This document shows positions 41,255-50,555 of a DNA stretch of 64,000 bases, one piece after another. The position numbers and the translations under genes were made by a program. Every line of letters begins with the position of its first letter. Position 1 is the first letter of the stretch. The notes below the pieces were generated by a model. That model did no database searches. It saw only the letters and a list, made by a program, of their open reading frames with translations, and had not been told where the DNA came from. This stretch comes from Stenotrophomonas hibiscicola ATCC 19867 (GTDB lineage: Bacteria > Pseudomonadota > Gammaproteobacteria > Xanthomonadales > Xanthomonadaceae), in contig NZ_KB907498.1 in the NCBI RefSeq assembly GCF_000382065.1, positions 626,714-690,713 of the forward strand. The letters run 5' to 3'.

Positions 41255-41890
41255 TCAGTGGACCCCGCGCACCGCCAACGTTAGGGCCAGGATGCTGAGG
41301 ATCACGGCGATGGTGCCGTCAAGCACACGCCAGGTGCTGGGCTTGGTGAACAGCGGCGCCAGCAGGCGTGCGCCCAGTCCCTGCGCGGTCAGCCAAAGGC
41401 AGCTGGCGGTCACCACGCCGGCGGCGAAGGCCATGCGGGCGTTGCCGAAGTTCTCGGCGATCGAGCCGATCACCATCATGTCCAGCCAGAAGTGCGGGTT
41501 GATCAGCGAAAAGCCGACTGCGGCCATCAGCACCGCGCGGCGGCTGCCGTCATCGCTGTCAGCCTCGCCCATGCCGCCGCCACCGGCGATCGCACGGCGT
41601 GCCGACTTCATCGCGTACCAGGCCAGGAATGCCACGCCGGTCCACAGCACGGCGCTGGTCAGCCACGGCAGCGCCGAGGTGAGCGTGCGCAGGCCGGCAA
41701 CGCTGGCGAAAATGAAGATCGCATCGATGGCCGCACAGGTGGCAACCACCGGCACGATGTGCTTGCGCAGGATGCCCTGGCGCAGAATGAAGGCGCTCTG
41801 GGCGCCGACCACGGCGAACAGGCCGATGCCGGTAGCTGCACCAGAGAACCAGGCACCGAGGCCGGTGCTGGCGGAGATGACCGAGAACAT
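41255..41890 (-). CDS. argO: LysE/ArgO-family amino-acid exporter
   Basis: A 211-residue inner-membrane exporter of arginine/lysine type with five to six helices. Family features are GIGLFAVVGAQSAFILRQGI in helix 1-2 and the later GFSLINPHFWLDMMVIGSIA (NPH motif). The ATG at 41888-41890 gives the expected start of the mature family; the frame is open to 41962. It is divergent from an ArgP/LysG-type regulator, the standard genetic arrangement for LysE and ArgO, so the two are almost certainly a regulated pair: the regulator binds Lys or Arg and turns on export. Confidence 0.9.
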   Translation of the reverse strand: MFSVISASTGLGAWFSGAATGIGLFAVVGAQSAFILRQGILRKHIVPVVATCAAIDAIFIFASVAGLRTLTSALPWLTSAVLWTGVAFLAWYAMKSARRAIAGGGGMGEADSDDGSRRAVLMAAVGFSLINPHFWLDMMVIGSIAENFGNARMAFAAGVVTASCLWLTAQGLGARLLAPLFTKPSTWRVLDGTIAVILSILALTLAVRGVH

Positions 41891-41989
41891 GGGATTCACT
41901 GCCTTAACTTGCTTGGGGGGACGGTGCCTCGCGAAGGCGGACAGCACCGGAACGGGCGCCATTGTCGCGCCGCAACATGAAAAAGACGA

Positions 41990-42015
41990 GCTAAACTTCC
42001 TAAACCAACATTAGC
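41990..42015. promoter_or_regulatory. Candidate LysR-type (ArgP) binding dyad
   Basis: GCTAA at 41990-41994 and TTAGC at 42011-42015 form a dyad in the 138-bp divergent argO/argP region, 14 bp before the argP start. Position and AT content fit a LysR-type site; no footprint knowledge is used. Confidence 0.35.
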
Positions 42016-42028
42016 GGAGCTTAATTCG

Positions 42029-42934
42029 ATGCGTATCGATCATGCCCAGCTGCGCGCCTTGGCCGCGGTGATCCGCGAAGGCAGCTTCGACCGCGCCGCA
42101 CAGTCGCTGAATGTCACGCCCTCGGCCATCTCGCAGCGGGTCAAGGCACTGGAGGACCGGATCGGCCGCCTGCTGGTCAAGCGCGGCACGCCTGCCACCG
42201 CCACCGCCGAGGGGCAGCTGCTCGTTCAGCTGGCCGAGCAGACCGCCCTGCTCGAACACGATGCGCTGCACCGGATGGGCCTGGCCGATGAGGATCTGCC
42301 CCAGGCCAGCATCCCGGTGGCGGTGAACCACGACAGCCTGGAAACCTGGTTTCCGCAGGCCGCCTACCAGTTCGCGCAGACCACCGGCACCACCCTGGAC
42401 CTGCGTGTGGAAGACCAGGACCACACCGTGGAGCTGCTGCGCCAGGGCACGGTGCTGGGCGCAGTGACCACGCTGGACGAGCCGGTGCAGGGCTGCCAGA
42501 TCCATGCGCTGGGCAGCATCCGCTACGCAGCGACGTGCACCCCCGAATTTCGCGAACGCCACTTCGCCAAGGGCGTGACCGCGCAGGCGCTGGCACAGGC
42601 ACCGGTGCTGGTATTCAACCGCAAGGACGACATGCAGTCGCGCTTCGCCCGGCGCATGGCCGGCGACGACCTGCCCAGCACCGCACCGACCTGGTGGATC
42701 CCGTCCACGCGCGCCTTCGTGCAGGCCAACCTCGGCGGACTGGGCTGGACCATGAACCCGCTGCCACTGGTCAAGCGGCACCTGGACGCCGGCCGCCTGG
42801 TCTACGTGCGCCAGCGCGCGTGGGAAGACGTGCCGCTGTACTGGCAGCATTGGAAGGGCGACGTGCAGACCATGGCCCTGCTGACCCGCGCGGTGCTGGA
42901 TGCCTCCTCCGCGCTGATCCGGCGCAAGCGCTGA
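42029..42934 (+). CDS. argP: LysR-family regulator ArgP/LysG
   Basis: A 301-residue transcription factor that activates the divergent exporter gene. The N-terminal winged helix-turn-helix is typical (HAQLRALAAVIREGSFDRAA, LNVTPSAISQRVKALE), followed by a LysR effector domain. The pair with argO identifies it as ArgP/LysG rather than a generic LysR. The start ATG has GCGGAGC upstream. It is followed by a long stem-loop. Confidence 0.9.
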   Translation: MRIDHAQLRALAAVIREGSFDRAAQSLNVTPSAISQRVKALEDRIGRLLVKRGTPATATAEGQLLVQLAEQTALLEHDALHRMGLADEDLPQASIPVAVNHDSLETWFPQAAYQFAQTTGTTLDLRVEDQDHTVELLRQGTVLGAVTTLDEPVQGCQIHALGSIRYAATCTPEFRERHFAKGVTAQALAQAPVLVFNRKDDMQSRFARRMAGDDLPSTAPTWWIPSTRAFVQANLGGLGWTMNPLPLVKRHLDAGRLVYVRQRAWEDVPLYWQHWKGDVQTMALLTRAVLDASSALIRRKR

Positions 42935-42939
42935 AAAGA

Positions 42940-43017
42940 GGACGGAGGGGATTAAGTCGTTCAAGACCCAAACGACATATCGGGCAAAGACGACTTGATC
43001 CCCTCCGTCCCTTTTTT
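42940..43017 (+). terminator. Long stem-loop with T-run after argP
   Basis: A 21-bp stem (42940-42960 with 42990-43010, one G-T pair) with a 29-nt loop, followed by six T at 43012-43017. It will terminate argP transcription. The loop also contains AACGAC (42971-42976), which could pair with GTCGTT at 42956-42961 in an alternative fold. The arm sequence looks like a dispersed repeat. Confidence 0.75.
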
Positions 43018-43100
43018 CTCCGCTCTTCTGTGCGTGACCGGGGTCCGTTCCGGGGCGCCCGGTTGTGCCAGCATCGCAGCACCCGACACGGAGCGCCGCG

Positions 43101-43685
43101 ATGCAGACCGATCCGCTGTTCCTGCACATCCGGGTGGTGATGGGCATCATCCTCGGCCTGTCGATCACCACCGTGCTCAAGGGCCTGGCGCAGATCATCG
43201 AGCATCCGCAGCGCCGCGGCTGCTCGGCCCTGCACCTGGGCTGGGTGGCGTGGACGCTGATATCGCTGGTGACCTTCTGGTGGTGGGAGTTCCGCCTCAT
43301 CGAGGTGCACCGCTGGACGTTTGAAACCTACCTGTTCGTGATCGTGTACTGCGCGACCTGGTTCCTGCTGTGCGCGCTGCTGTTTCCCGACGACCTGCGT
43401 GAATACGGCAACTACGGGAACTATCTCATGCAGCGCCGGCGCTGGATCTTCAGCGTAATTGCCGCACTGACCCTGCTCGACCTGGTCGATACCGCCATCA
43501 AGGGCAGCAGCCGCTGGAAACTGCTGGGAACCGCATACCCGTTGCATGCCGCGCTGATGCTGGCGGTGGCGGTGCTCGGCTGGCGGCTGCGCAGCCAACG
43601 CACACAGCTGCGCCTGGTGCTGGCAACGCTGGCTTACCAGATCGGCTACTTCGCCGTGGAGTACTTCACCGTCGGCAGTGACTGA
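43101..43685 (+). CDS. Hypothetical membrane protein, 194 aa
   Basis: Unrecognised inner-membrane protein with five or six hydrophobic segments (LHIRVVMGIILGLSITTVLK, GWVAWTLISLVTFWWWEF, YLFVIVYCATWFLLCALLF, WIFSVIAALTLLDLVDTAIK, LHAALMLAVAVLGWRL). The ATG at 43101 starts MQTDPLFLH after GAGCGCCGCG; the frame is open to 43065. It stands between a terminator and a GNAT gene. No motif suggests an activity. Confidence 0.7.
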   Translation: MQTDPLFLHIRVVMGIILGLSITTVLKGLAQIIEHPQRRGCSALHLGWVAWTLISLVTFWWWEFRLIEVHRWTFETYLFVIVYCATWFLLCALLFPDDLREYGNYGNYLMQRRRWIFSVIAALTLLDLVDTAIKGSSRWKLLGTAYPLHAALMLAVAVLGWRLRSQRTQLRLVLATLAYQIGYFAVEYFTVGSD

Positions 43686-43870
43686 CCGGGGTGCAAGCAC
43701 CTGCTGAAAGCCTTTCACTGCCACGCCGCCGGGCGACATCGGCATCAGCGGCACCGATCCCCCCTATCCCCTGCTGCTGCGGGGCCTCCATCCAATCTCC
43801 ATCAACCCTACACATCGATTCCATGCGCCATGCAGATACTGAGCGGCCGATCACCGCAAGGATGCCCTGC

Positions 43871-44317
43871 ATGCCTGTATTCGTCCGCGACGCCCGCCCC
43901 GAAGATGCCGCCGCCTGCATCGACCTGCGCGGGCGCACCCGCGAGAACGCCTTCAGCGCGGCCCAGCTTGCGGAACGGGGCATCACGGTGGACAGCTGGG
44001 CGGCCGGCATCGCCCAGGGCGATTCGATCGGCCGCATCGCCTGGGACGGCGAGCGCATGGCCGGCTACTGCTTCGCCGACCGTGACAGCGGCGAGGTGCT
44101 GGTGCTGGCCCTGCTGCCGGACTACGAGGGCCGCGGCATTGGCCGCCAGCTGCTGCAGGACGTGGTCAGCCTGACCCGCGATGCCGGCCACCAGCGGCTG
44201 TTCCTGGCCTGCTCCGCCGACCCGCGTTCGCGCTCGCATGGCTTCTACCGCCGCCTGGGCTGGCGCCCGACCGGCGGGGTCGATGAGGCCGGCGACGAGA
44301 TCCTTGAGCTGGTCTGA
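43871..44317 (+). CDS. GNAT-family N-acetyltransferase
   Basis: A 148-residue acetyltransferase. The core motif [20 protein letters not shown] is a clear acetyl-CoA site, and [12 protein letters not shown] is the usual C-terminal signature. Two in-frame ATG codons, at 43862 and 43871, are close together; the second gives [16 protein letters not shown], typical of the family. No close operon partner; substrate unknown. Confidence 0.85.
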   Translation: MPVFVRDARPEDAAACIDLRGRTRENAFSAAQLAERGITVDSWAAGIAQGDSIGRIAWDGERMAGYCFADRDSGEVLVLALLPDYEGRGIGRQLLQDVVSLTRDAGHQRLFLACSADPRSRSHGFYRRLGWRPTGGVDEAGDEILELV

Positions 44318-44508
44318 TCCCACCGTCGCCGGGCGTCGCCTGCCGTCCATGTGACAGCGCCGCGAAACGTCGGATGCTGCGTTGCATCAAAAAAGGACCG
44401 GATCCGGTTAGAATCGCGGATGGATGCTGCAAGGCGTTGTTTCTTCACGCCCTTTCCCTGCCCCACGCGCATCCTGACCCCTTCCCCTCCGCCAACGATC
44501 CCGCCCCC

Positions 44509-46197
44509 ATGAAGAAATTTGGCAAGGCTCTTCTCGCCCTGCTCGTGCTGCTGTTGCTGGCCGCCGCGCTGTTCCTGTACTGGCCGCTGACCCAGCGCTC
44601 GGTGCCCGCCGCCAGCAACGACAAGCCCGTCGATGTTGTGCTGGTCGGCGCCGGCATCATGAGCATCACCCTGGCCACCTACCTGCAGGAACTGCAGCCG
44701 GACTGGAACATCCAGGTCTACGAACGCCTCGACGGCGTCGCCGGTGAAAGCTCCGACGGCTGGAACAACGCCGGCACCGGCCACTCGGCCTTCGCCGAAC
44801 TGAACTACACCCCGGAACTGCCCGACGGCAGCATCGAGACCAAGCGCGCAGTCGGCATCGCCGAGTCGTTCGAAGTCTCGCGCCAGTTCTGGTCGCACCA
44901 GGTGAAGGAAGGCCGGCTGAGCCAGCCCAGCGACTTCATCAACCCGACGCCGCACATGAGCTTCGTCTGGGGCGATGACAACATCGCCTACCTGCACAAG
45001 CGCCAGCAGGCCCTGGTCAAGAATCCGCTGTTCTACGGCATGCAGTACTCCGAGGATCCGGCGCAGATCAAACAGTGGGCCCCGCTGCTGATGGAAGGCC
45101 GTGACCCGAAGCAGAAGGTCGCCGCGACGTGGATGCCGCTGGGCACCGACGTCAACTTCGGCGTGATCACCCGCCAGCTGACCGCCGGCCTGCAGCGCAG
45201 CCCGAACTTCAGCCTGCACCTGAACCATGAAGTGACCGCGCTGCGGCAGAACGCTGACAAGAGCTGGAACGTGACGGTGAAGGATCTCAAGGCCGGCACC
45301 GAGACCACCACCCACGCCCGGTTCGTGTTCATCGGCGCCGGTGGCGCCGCGCTCAAGCTGCTGCAGATGTCCGGCATTCCGGAATCGAAGGACTATGCCG
45401 GCTTCCCGGTCGGTGGCCAGTTCCTCGCCTTCCAGGGCCAGGACGTGACCTCGCGCCATGGGGTGAAGGCCTACGGCATGGCCGAGACCGGTTCGCCGCC
45501 GATGTCGGTGCCGCACCTGGATGCACGCAAGCTGGACGGCAAGCCGGTGGTCCTGTTCGGGCCGTTCGCGCTGTACAGCACCAAGTTCCTCAAGCACGGC
45601 TCGTGGTGGGACCTGTATTCCTCGGTCACCCACAACAACGTCGGCCCGATGCTGGAAGTGGGCAAGGACAACCTGGACCTGGTGCAGTACCTGATGGGCC
45701 AGGCACGCCTGAACGATGCCGACCGCCAGGCCGAGCTGGTCAAGTACTTCCCCAGTGCCAAGCCGGGTGACTGGAAGCTGATCACCGCCGGCCAGCGCGT
45801 GCAGATCATCAAGCGCGATCCGCTGAAGGGCGCGGTGCTGCAGTTCGGTACCGAGATCGTGACCGACAAGGACCACACCATTGCGGCCCTGCTCGGCGCC
45901 TCGCCGGGTGCATCGACCTCGCCGCCGATCATGCTGGACCTGATGGCCAAGGCCTTCCCGGAGCAGATGAAGGCCGGCTGGGAAACCCGCCTGCGCGAGA
46001 TCGTGCCGTCGTATGGGCGCAAGCTCAACGACAGCCCGGCGCTGGTCAACGAGATCCGTACGCTGACCAGCCAGACCCTGCACCTGCCGTATCTGGAGGT
46101 GCCGGTGGATGCGAACGCGGCATCGCCCGCTGCGGCCACGGTGCCTGCGCAGGCCAAGGAAAAGCGCAACGCCAATGAGGAACTGCAGGCGCTGTAA
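44509..46197 (+). CDS. mqo: Malate:quinone oxidoreductase with N-terminal membrane anchor
   Basis: FAD enzyme that oxidises malate to oxaloacetate and feeds electrons to quinone. The 562-residue product has the FAD fold near residues 43-52 ([10 protein letters not shown]), then [20 protein letters not shown] and [14 protein letters not shown], all typical of Mqo. The first 30 residues add a Leu/Ala-rich segment ([21 protein letters not shown]), which most Mqo proteins lack, so the enzyme may be anchored in or exported across the membrane. TAGAAT at 44409-44414 is a possible -10. It is followed by a good terminator. Confidence 0.93.
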   Translation: MKKFGKALLALLVLLLLAAALFLYWPLTQRSVPAASNDKPVDVVLVGAGIMSITLATYLQELQPDWNIQVYERLDGVAGESSDGWNNAGTGHSAFAELNYTPELPDGSIETKRAVGIAESFEVSRQFWSHQVKEGRLSQPSDFINPTPHMSFVWGDDNIAYLHKRQQALVKNPLFYGMQYSEDPAQIKQWAPLLMEGRDPKQKVAATWMPLGTDVNFGVITRQLTAGLQRSPNFSLHLNHEVTALRQNADKSWNVTVKDLKAGTETTTHARFVFIGAGGAALKLLQMSGIPESKDYAGFPVGGQFLAFQGQDVTSRHGVKAYGMAETGSPPMSVPHLDARKLDGKPVVLFGPFALYSTKFLKHGSWWDLYSSVTHNNVGPMLEVGKDNLDLVQYLMGQARLNDADRQAELVKYFPSAKPGDWKLITAGQRVQIIKRDPLKGAVLQFGTEIVTDKDHTIAALLGASPGASTSPPIMLDLMAKAFPEQMKAGWETRLREIVPSYGRKLNDSPALVNEIRTLTSQTLHLPYLEVPVDANAASPAAATVPAQAKEKRNANEELQAL

Positions 46198-46225
46198 GCC
46201 CGCACGTTCCTTTCGATGCAGACGG

Positions 46226-46255
46226 ACGGCCACCTTCGGGTGGCCGTTCGTTTTT
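46226..46255 (+). terminator. Intrinsic terminator of mqo
   Basis: ACGGCCACC (46226-46234) pairs with GGTGGCCGT (46239-46247) around TTCG, then a T-rich tail ending in five T at 46251-46255. It lies 28 nt after the mqo stop. Confidence 0.85.
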
Positions 46256-46270
46256 GGGGCGGCTCCCTGC

Positions 46271-46332
46271 TGTAGAGCCGAGCCCATGCTCGGCTCCAGC
46301 AAAAAGCAGCCGAGCATGGGCTCGGCTCTACA
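46271..46332. repeat. SMAG repeat pair with perfect 25-bp arms
   Basis: TGTAGAGCCGAGCCCATGCT continues to 46295 and is exactly complementary to 46308-46332, around a 12-nt A-rich loop. It lies between the mqo terminator and the TonB receptor gene. Confidence 0.9.
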
Positions 46333-46381
46333 GAAGGCGATGCCTGGTGCCGGAAAGCCGATGCACGATGACGCGAATTGT

Positions 46382-46406
46382 AATGTTGTTAAGAATTATT
46401 TACATT
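46382..46406. promoter_or_regulatory. Fur-like dyad upstream of the TonB receptor
   Basis: AATGT at 46382-46386 mirrors ACATT at 46402-46406, with TAA and TTA in mirror positions inside, giving AATGTnnnTAAnnnTTAnnnA plus CATT. It is the only AT-rich stretch in the 325-bp gap and lies 117 bp before the receptor start, as expected for iron-regulated control. Confidence 0.45.
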
Positions 46407-46522
46407 TGCGTCCTACGCAGTGACCGCGCCCCTCCCAGATGGACCTGATGTGCCCGAAGCCGCCGCCCCGGGTACTGGACGACTGCTGCCGCCCTTCCCC
46501 GCCTCCACGCTCCGAGCCGCCC

Positions 46523-48715
46523 ATGTCCCCGAATTTCCCCAATCGCCAGCCCCGCCGCGCGCTGCTGCCGGCCGCCCTGCTTTCGTCGCTGACCGTGCTG
46601 GGCGCGCCCAGCGCGTTCGCCGCCGCCGAAGGCGCCGCCGACGCCAAGACCCTTGATCGGGTCAGCGTGCGTGCCGAGCAGTCCGCTCCGCCGGCCAGCA
46701 CTACGCGCCTGCCGATCACCCTGCAGGAAACCCCGCAGTCCGCCACCGCCATCAGCCTGCAGCGCCTGCAGGACGAATCACTGTTCAGCATCAACGATGT
46801 GATGCGCAACGTGACCGGCGTCAGCGTGTCCTTCTATGACACGCAGCGTCCGCTGTACTACGCGCGTGGCTTCGCCATCACCGACTTCCAGGTCGACGGC
46901 ATCCCCACCTACAGCGGGTCCACCAACCAGGAATACGACACCGCCTTCTACGACCGCATCGAAGTGATCCGCGGCGCCAACGGCCTGCTCAGTGGCGCTG
47001 GCGTGCCGTCGGCCACGGTCAACCTGCTGCGCAAGCGCCCCGGCAAGGAATTCGACGCGTCATTCGCGGTCAGCGCCGGCAGCTGGGACTTCCGCCGCAT
47101 GGAAGCCGACGTGACCGCGCCGCTGACCGATGATGGCCGTTTCCGCAGCCGCGTGGTCGCCGCCTACACCGACCGCGGGCTGTATTACGACCGTTACGAC
47201 GAGAACAAGATGGCCGGCATGGCGGTGCTGGAAGGCGACGTCACCGACAGCACCACCCTCACCCTCGGTTACCAGAGCCAGGACAACAACCCGACCGGTT
47301 CAACCTGGGGCACGGTGCCGTTCTTCGACAACCAGGGCAACTTCGCCCACCTGCCGCGTTCGACCAACCTGTCGCCGAAGTGGAGCTACTGGAAGCGCGA
47401 GAGCAACACCGCGTTCGCCAACCTGGAACAGCGCTTCGGTGACAACTGGCTGCTGAAGATCAACACCGCCTACACCCGTGGCAACGTGCAGAACGTGCGC
47501 CTGTACGGCACCGGCAACCCGGACCCGGTGACCGGATCGGGCATCTACCTGCGTGCCGCCGCCGGTGATTCGAAAGACACCCGCCGCAATGTCGATGCTT
47601 ACCTGACCGGCAGCTTCCCGCTGTTCGGCCGCGACCACGACCTCACGGTCGGCGCCCAGTGGTCGGATCTGGAAGGGACCACGAACACCGTTGCGCTGAA
47701 CTTCCCGGGCGACTGGGCCACCTGCGGGCGTGAGCGCTGCTACTACATCCCCAATGTGTACTCCTGGAACGGCGACATTTCCGAGGTGACCTACACCCGC
47801 ACCGGCGCACGCCGTGTAGCGAAGACCACGCAGAGCGGCGTCTATCTGGCTACCCGCGTGCACCTGGCCGATCCGCTGTCGCTGATCGCCGGTGCACGCC
47901 TGAGCCGGTGGGAAACGCTCAGCCGCTCGTACAACGCTGCCGGCGCCTATACCGGCACCAGCGGTGCGTACAAGGTGAGCGATGAAGTCACTCCGTACGT
48001 GGGCCTGGTCTACGAGATCACCCCGAACGTGTCGGCCTATGCCAGCTACACCGAGATCTTCAATCCACAGAACTACAAGGACCGCAACGAGAACCTGCTG
48101 GCGCCGGTACAGGGCTCCAACCTGGAAGCGGGCATCAAGACGCAGTGGTTCGATGGCCGCCTGACCGCCAATGCGGCGGTGTTCGAGGCCAAGCAGGACA
48201 ACTACGCGGTGCGCGACATGGGCGTGCCGGAGGGTTCGCTCAGCGATGGCACCTCGGCCTACATCGGCGTCAACGGCACCAAGGCGCGCGGCTGGGAGAT
48301 GGACGTCAACGGCGAGATTCTGCCGGGCTGGACGGTCAATGCCGGCTACACCCACGTCAAGGTCACCCGCGCGGCCACTGACCTGCTGTACGCCAACCCG
48401 CCGAAGGATCTGTTGCAGCTCAACACCCAACTGCAGCTGCGCGGCACGCTGGAACGCCTGAGCGTTGGCGGCGGCCTGCAGTGGCAGAGCAAGGTGCAGG
48501 GCTACAACATTGCCTACCCGCTGGGCGGCGCGGTCACGGTGAACCAGCCGGCCTACATGCTGGTGCAGTTCAACGCCAACTACCGCATCAGCGACAACTG
48601 GACGGCGACGCTGAGCGTGCGCAACGCACTGGACAAGACCTACTGGGCGAATCTGGACTACAACAACTACGGCGAACCGCGCTTCGTGTCGGCCAGCCTG
48701 CGCTGGAAGTTCTGA
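46523..48715 (+). CDS. TonB-dependent siderophore receptor
   Basis: A 730-residue outer-membrane receptor. The signal peptide is MSPNFPNRQPRRALLPAALL followed by a hydrophobic stretch to SAFA. The plug domain follows (LDRVSVRAEQ is the TonB-box area; RVEVIRG-type motif appears as RIEVIRGANGLLSGAG), then a 22-strand beta-barrel ending SLRWKF with the terminal Phe needed for BAM. The plug pattern is closest to ferric-siderophore receptors of the FhuA/FpvA/FoxA group, but no STN domain is seen and the ligand is unknown. An upstream Fur-like dyad supports iron control. The frame opens at 46439; ATG 46523 is chosen for the signal peptide. Confidence 0.9.
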   Translation: MSPNFPNRQPRRALLPAALLSSLTVLGAPSAFAAAEGAADAKTLDRVSVRAEQSAPPASTTRLPITLQETPQSATAISLQRLQDESLFSINDVMRNVTGVSVSFYDTQRPLYYARGFAITDFQVDGIPTYSGSTNQEYDTAFYDRIEVIRGANGLLSGAGVPSATVNLLRKRPGKEFDASFAVSAGSWDFRRMEADVTAPLTDDGRFRSRVVAAYTDRGLYYDRYDENKMAGMAVLEGDVTDSTTLTLGYQSQDNNPTGSTWGTVPFFDNQGNFAHLPRSTNLSPKWSYWKRESNTAFANLEQRFGDNWLLKINTAYTRGNVQNVRLYGTGNPDPVTGSGIYLRAAAGDSKDTRRNVDAYLTGSFPLFGRDHDLTVGAQWSDLEGTTNTVALNFPGDWATCGRERCYYIPNVYSWNGDISEVTYTRTGARRVAKTTQSGVYLATRVHLADPLSLIAGARLSRWETLSRSYNAAGAYTGTSGAYKVSDEVTPYVGLVYEITPNVSAYASYTEIFNPQNYKDRNENLLAPVQGSNLEAGIKTQWFDGRLTANAAVFEAKQDNYAVRDMGVPEGSLSDGTSAYIGVNGTKARGWEMDVNGEILPGWTVNAGYTHVKVTRAATDLLYANPPKDLLQLNTQLQLRGTLERLSVGGGLQWQSKVQGYNIAYPLGGAVTVNQPAYMLVQFNANYRISDNWTATLSVRNALDKTYWANLDYNNYGEPRFVSASLRWKF

Positions 48716-48745
48716 GCCACCCGCGAACCGGTGGGTGCCTGGTGG

Positions 48746-48766
48746 GTGCCGACCGTTGGTCGGCAC
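48746..48766. repeat. SMAG-like palindrome
   Basis: GTGCCGACCGTTGGTCGGCAC, the same stem as at 31533-31553 with the opposite centre. It lies between the TonB receptor and its terminator. Confidence 0.7.
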
Positions 48767-48805
48767 GCCCTCCGCCACGACCCACCGTCGTGGCCTACCT
48801 GAATG

Positions 48806-48831
48806 GGCCCGCCTCCGCGCGGGCCTTTTTT
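48806..48831 (+). terminator. Intrinsic terminator of the TonB receptor
   Basis: GGCCCGC (48806-48812) pairs with GCGGGCC (48819-48825), followed by six T. It separates the receptor from the mdc operon. Confidence 0.8.
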
Positions 48832-48857
48832 GCTGCACTGCGGGTTGCACTCCGCTC

Positions 48858-48877
48858 CGTAATTATGTCGTAATTAT
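48858..48877. promoter_or_regulatory. Tandem repeats in the mdcA promoter
   Basis: CGTAATTAT occurs at 48858-48866 and 48869-48877, an 11-bp period, so both copies face the same side of the helix. It is the only AT-rich element before mdcA (start 48903) and could be the MdcY operator or the promoter core. Confidence 0.5.
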
Positions 48878-48902
48878 TCCAACGCCAGTCGGAAGCCCGT
48901 CG

Positions 48903-50546
48903 ATGAACCCGAGTTGGGATACGTTGGAGCGCAGCCGCCAGGCGCGCCTGGAGCGGGCCGCGCCGTGGGCGCGCGGCCACCAGGTCGCCGCCGGGGACGT
49001 GGGTGAACTGCTGCACGCGCTGCTGGAGCCCGGCGACAAGGTCTGCCTGGAAGGCAACAACCAGAAGCAGGCCGACTTCCTGGCACAGGTGCTGGCCGGC
49101 CTCGATCCGGCACGAGTGCACGACCTGCACATGGTGCAGTCGGTGCTGTCACTGCCCTCGCATCTGGATGTGTTCGAGCGCGGCATCGCCTCCCGGCTCG
49201 ACTTCTCCTTCTCCGGCCCCCAGTCGGTGCGGCTGGCCAACCTGGTCGCCGAGGGCCGCATCCAGATCGGTGCCATCCACACCTACCTGGAACTGTTCGG
49301 CCGCTACTTCATCGACCTGACCCCACGGGTGGCGCTGGTCACCGCGCAGGCCGCCGACCGCCACGGCAACCTCTACACTGGCCCGAACACCGAAGACACG
49401 CCGGTGATCGTCGAAGCCACTGCGTTCCGGGGCGGGATCGTCATCGCCCAGGTCAACGAGATCGTCGACAGCCTCCCCCGCGTCGATATTCCTGCGGACT
49501 GGGTCAACTTCGTGGTGCAGGCGCCGAAGCCGAACCATATCGAGCCGCTCTTCACCCGCGACCCTGCGCAGATCTCCGAGATCCAGGTGCTGATGGCAAT
49601 GATGGCCATCAAGGGCATCTACGCCGAGTACGGCGTGAATCGTTTGAATCACGGCATCGGCTTCGATACCGCCGCCATCGAACTGCTGCTCCCCACCTAC
49701 GCCGAATCGCTCGGGCTGAAGGGAAAGATCTGCCAGCACTGGGCGTTGAACCCACACCCGGCACTGATTCCGGCGATCGAATCGGGCTTCGTCAGATCGG
49801 TGCATTCGTTCGGTTCGGAACTGGGCATGGAGAAATACATTGCCGCGCGGGGCGACGTGTTTTTCACCGGCGCCGACGGCTCGATGCGTTCCAACCGCGC
49901 GTTCTCGCAGACCGCAGGCCTGTATGCCTGCGACATGTTCATCGGTTCCACCCTGCAGATCGACCTGCAGGGCAACAGTTCCACTGCCACCCGCGACCGC
50001 ATCGCCGGCTTTGGCGGCGCACCGAACATGGGCTCGGACGCGCGCGGCCGCCGCCATGCCAGCGAGGCCTGGATCAAGGCCGGCCAGCAGGCCGCACGCC
50101 CGGGCGAGATGCCACGCGGGCGCAAGCTGGTGGTGCAGATGGTGGAAACCTTCCGCGAGCACATGGCCCCGGCCTTCGTCGAGCGCCTCGATGCCTGGGA
50201 CCTGGCCGAGCGCGCACAGATGCCTTTGCCGCCGGTGATGATCTACGGCGATGACGTCAGCCATGTGCTGACCGAGGAAGGCATCGCCAACCTGCTGCTG
50301 TGCCGCACGCCGGAGGAACGCGAACAGGCGATCCGCGGCGTATCCGGCTACACCGCCGTCGGTCTTGGCCGCGACCGCGCGATGGTGGAGAACCTGCGCG
50401 ACCGTGGCGTGATCCGTCGCCCGGACGACCTGGGTATTTCGCCGCGCGACGCCAGCCGCGATCTGCTGGCCGCACGCTCGGTGAAGGACCTGGTGCGCTG
50501 GTCCGGTGGCCTCTACGACCCGCCCAAGCGCTTCCGCAACTGGTAA
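48903..50546 (+). CDS. mdcA: Malonate decarboxylase alpha subunit
   Basis: The CoA-transferase-like subunit that exchanges acetyl for malonyl on the decarboxylase acyl carrier protein. The 547-residue length and the family pattern (GDKVCLEGNNQKQADFLAQV near residue 45, VIVEATAFRGGIVIAQVNEI, GSDARGRRHASEAWIKAGQQ) identify MdcA/MadA. The ATG at 48903 follows GGAAGCCCGTCG. It is the first gene of the mdcACDEGBH operon; the next gene starts 9 nt after its stop. Confidence 0.95.
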   Translation: MNPSWDTLERSRQARLERAAPWARGHQVAAGDVGELLHALLEPGDKVCLEGNNQKQADFLAQVLAGLDPARVHDLHMVQSVLSLPSHLDVFERGIASRLDFSFSGPQSVRLANLVAEGRIQIGAIHTYLELFGRYFIDLTPRVALVTAQAADRHGNLYTGPNTEDTPVIVEATAFRGGIVIAQVNEIVDSLPRVDIPADWVNFVVQAPKPNHIEPLFTRDPAQISEIQVLMAMMAIKGIYAEYGVNRLNHGIGFDTAAIELLLPTYAESLGLKGKICQHWALNPHPALIPAIESGFVRSVHSFGSELGMEKYIAARGDVFFTGADGSMRSNRAFSQTAGLYACDMFIGSTLQIDLQGNSSTATRDRIAGFGGAPNMGSDARGRRHASEAWIKAGQQAARPGEMPRGRKLVVQMVETFREHMAPAFVERLDAWDLAERAQMPLPPVMIYGDDVSHVLTEEGIANLLLCRTPEEREQAIRGVSGYTAVGLGRDRAMVENLRDRGVIRRPDDLGISPRDASRDLLAARSVKDLVRWSGGLYDPPKRFRNW

Positions 50547-50555
50547 GGACAGAGC

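Noticed and set aside
44245..46317. 690-codon frame opposite mqo
   Set aside because: Antisense of a complete mqo; starts in a repeat and has no recognisable features.
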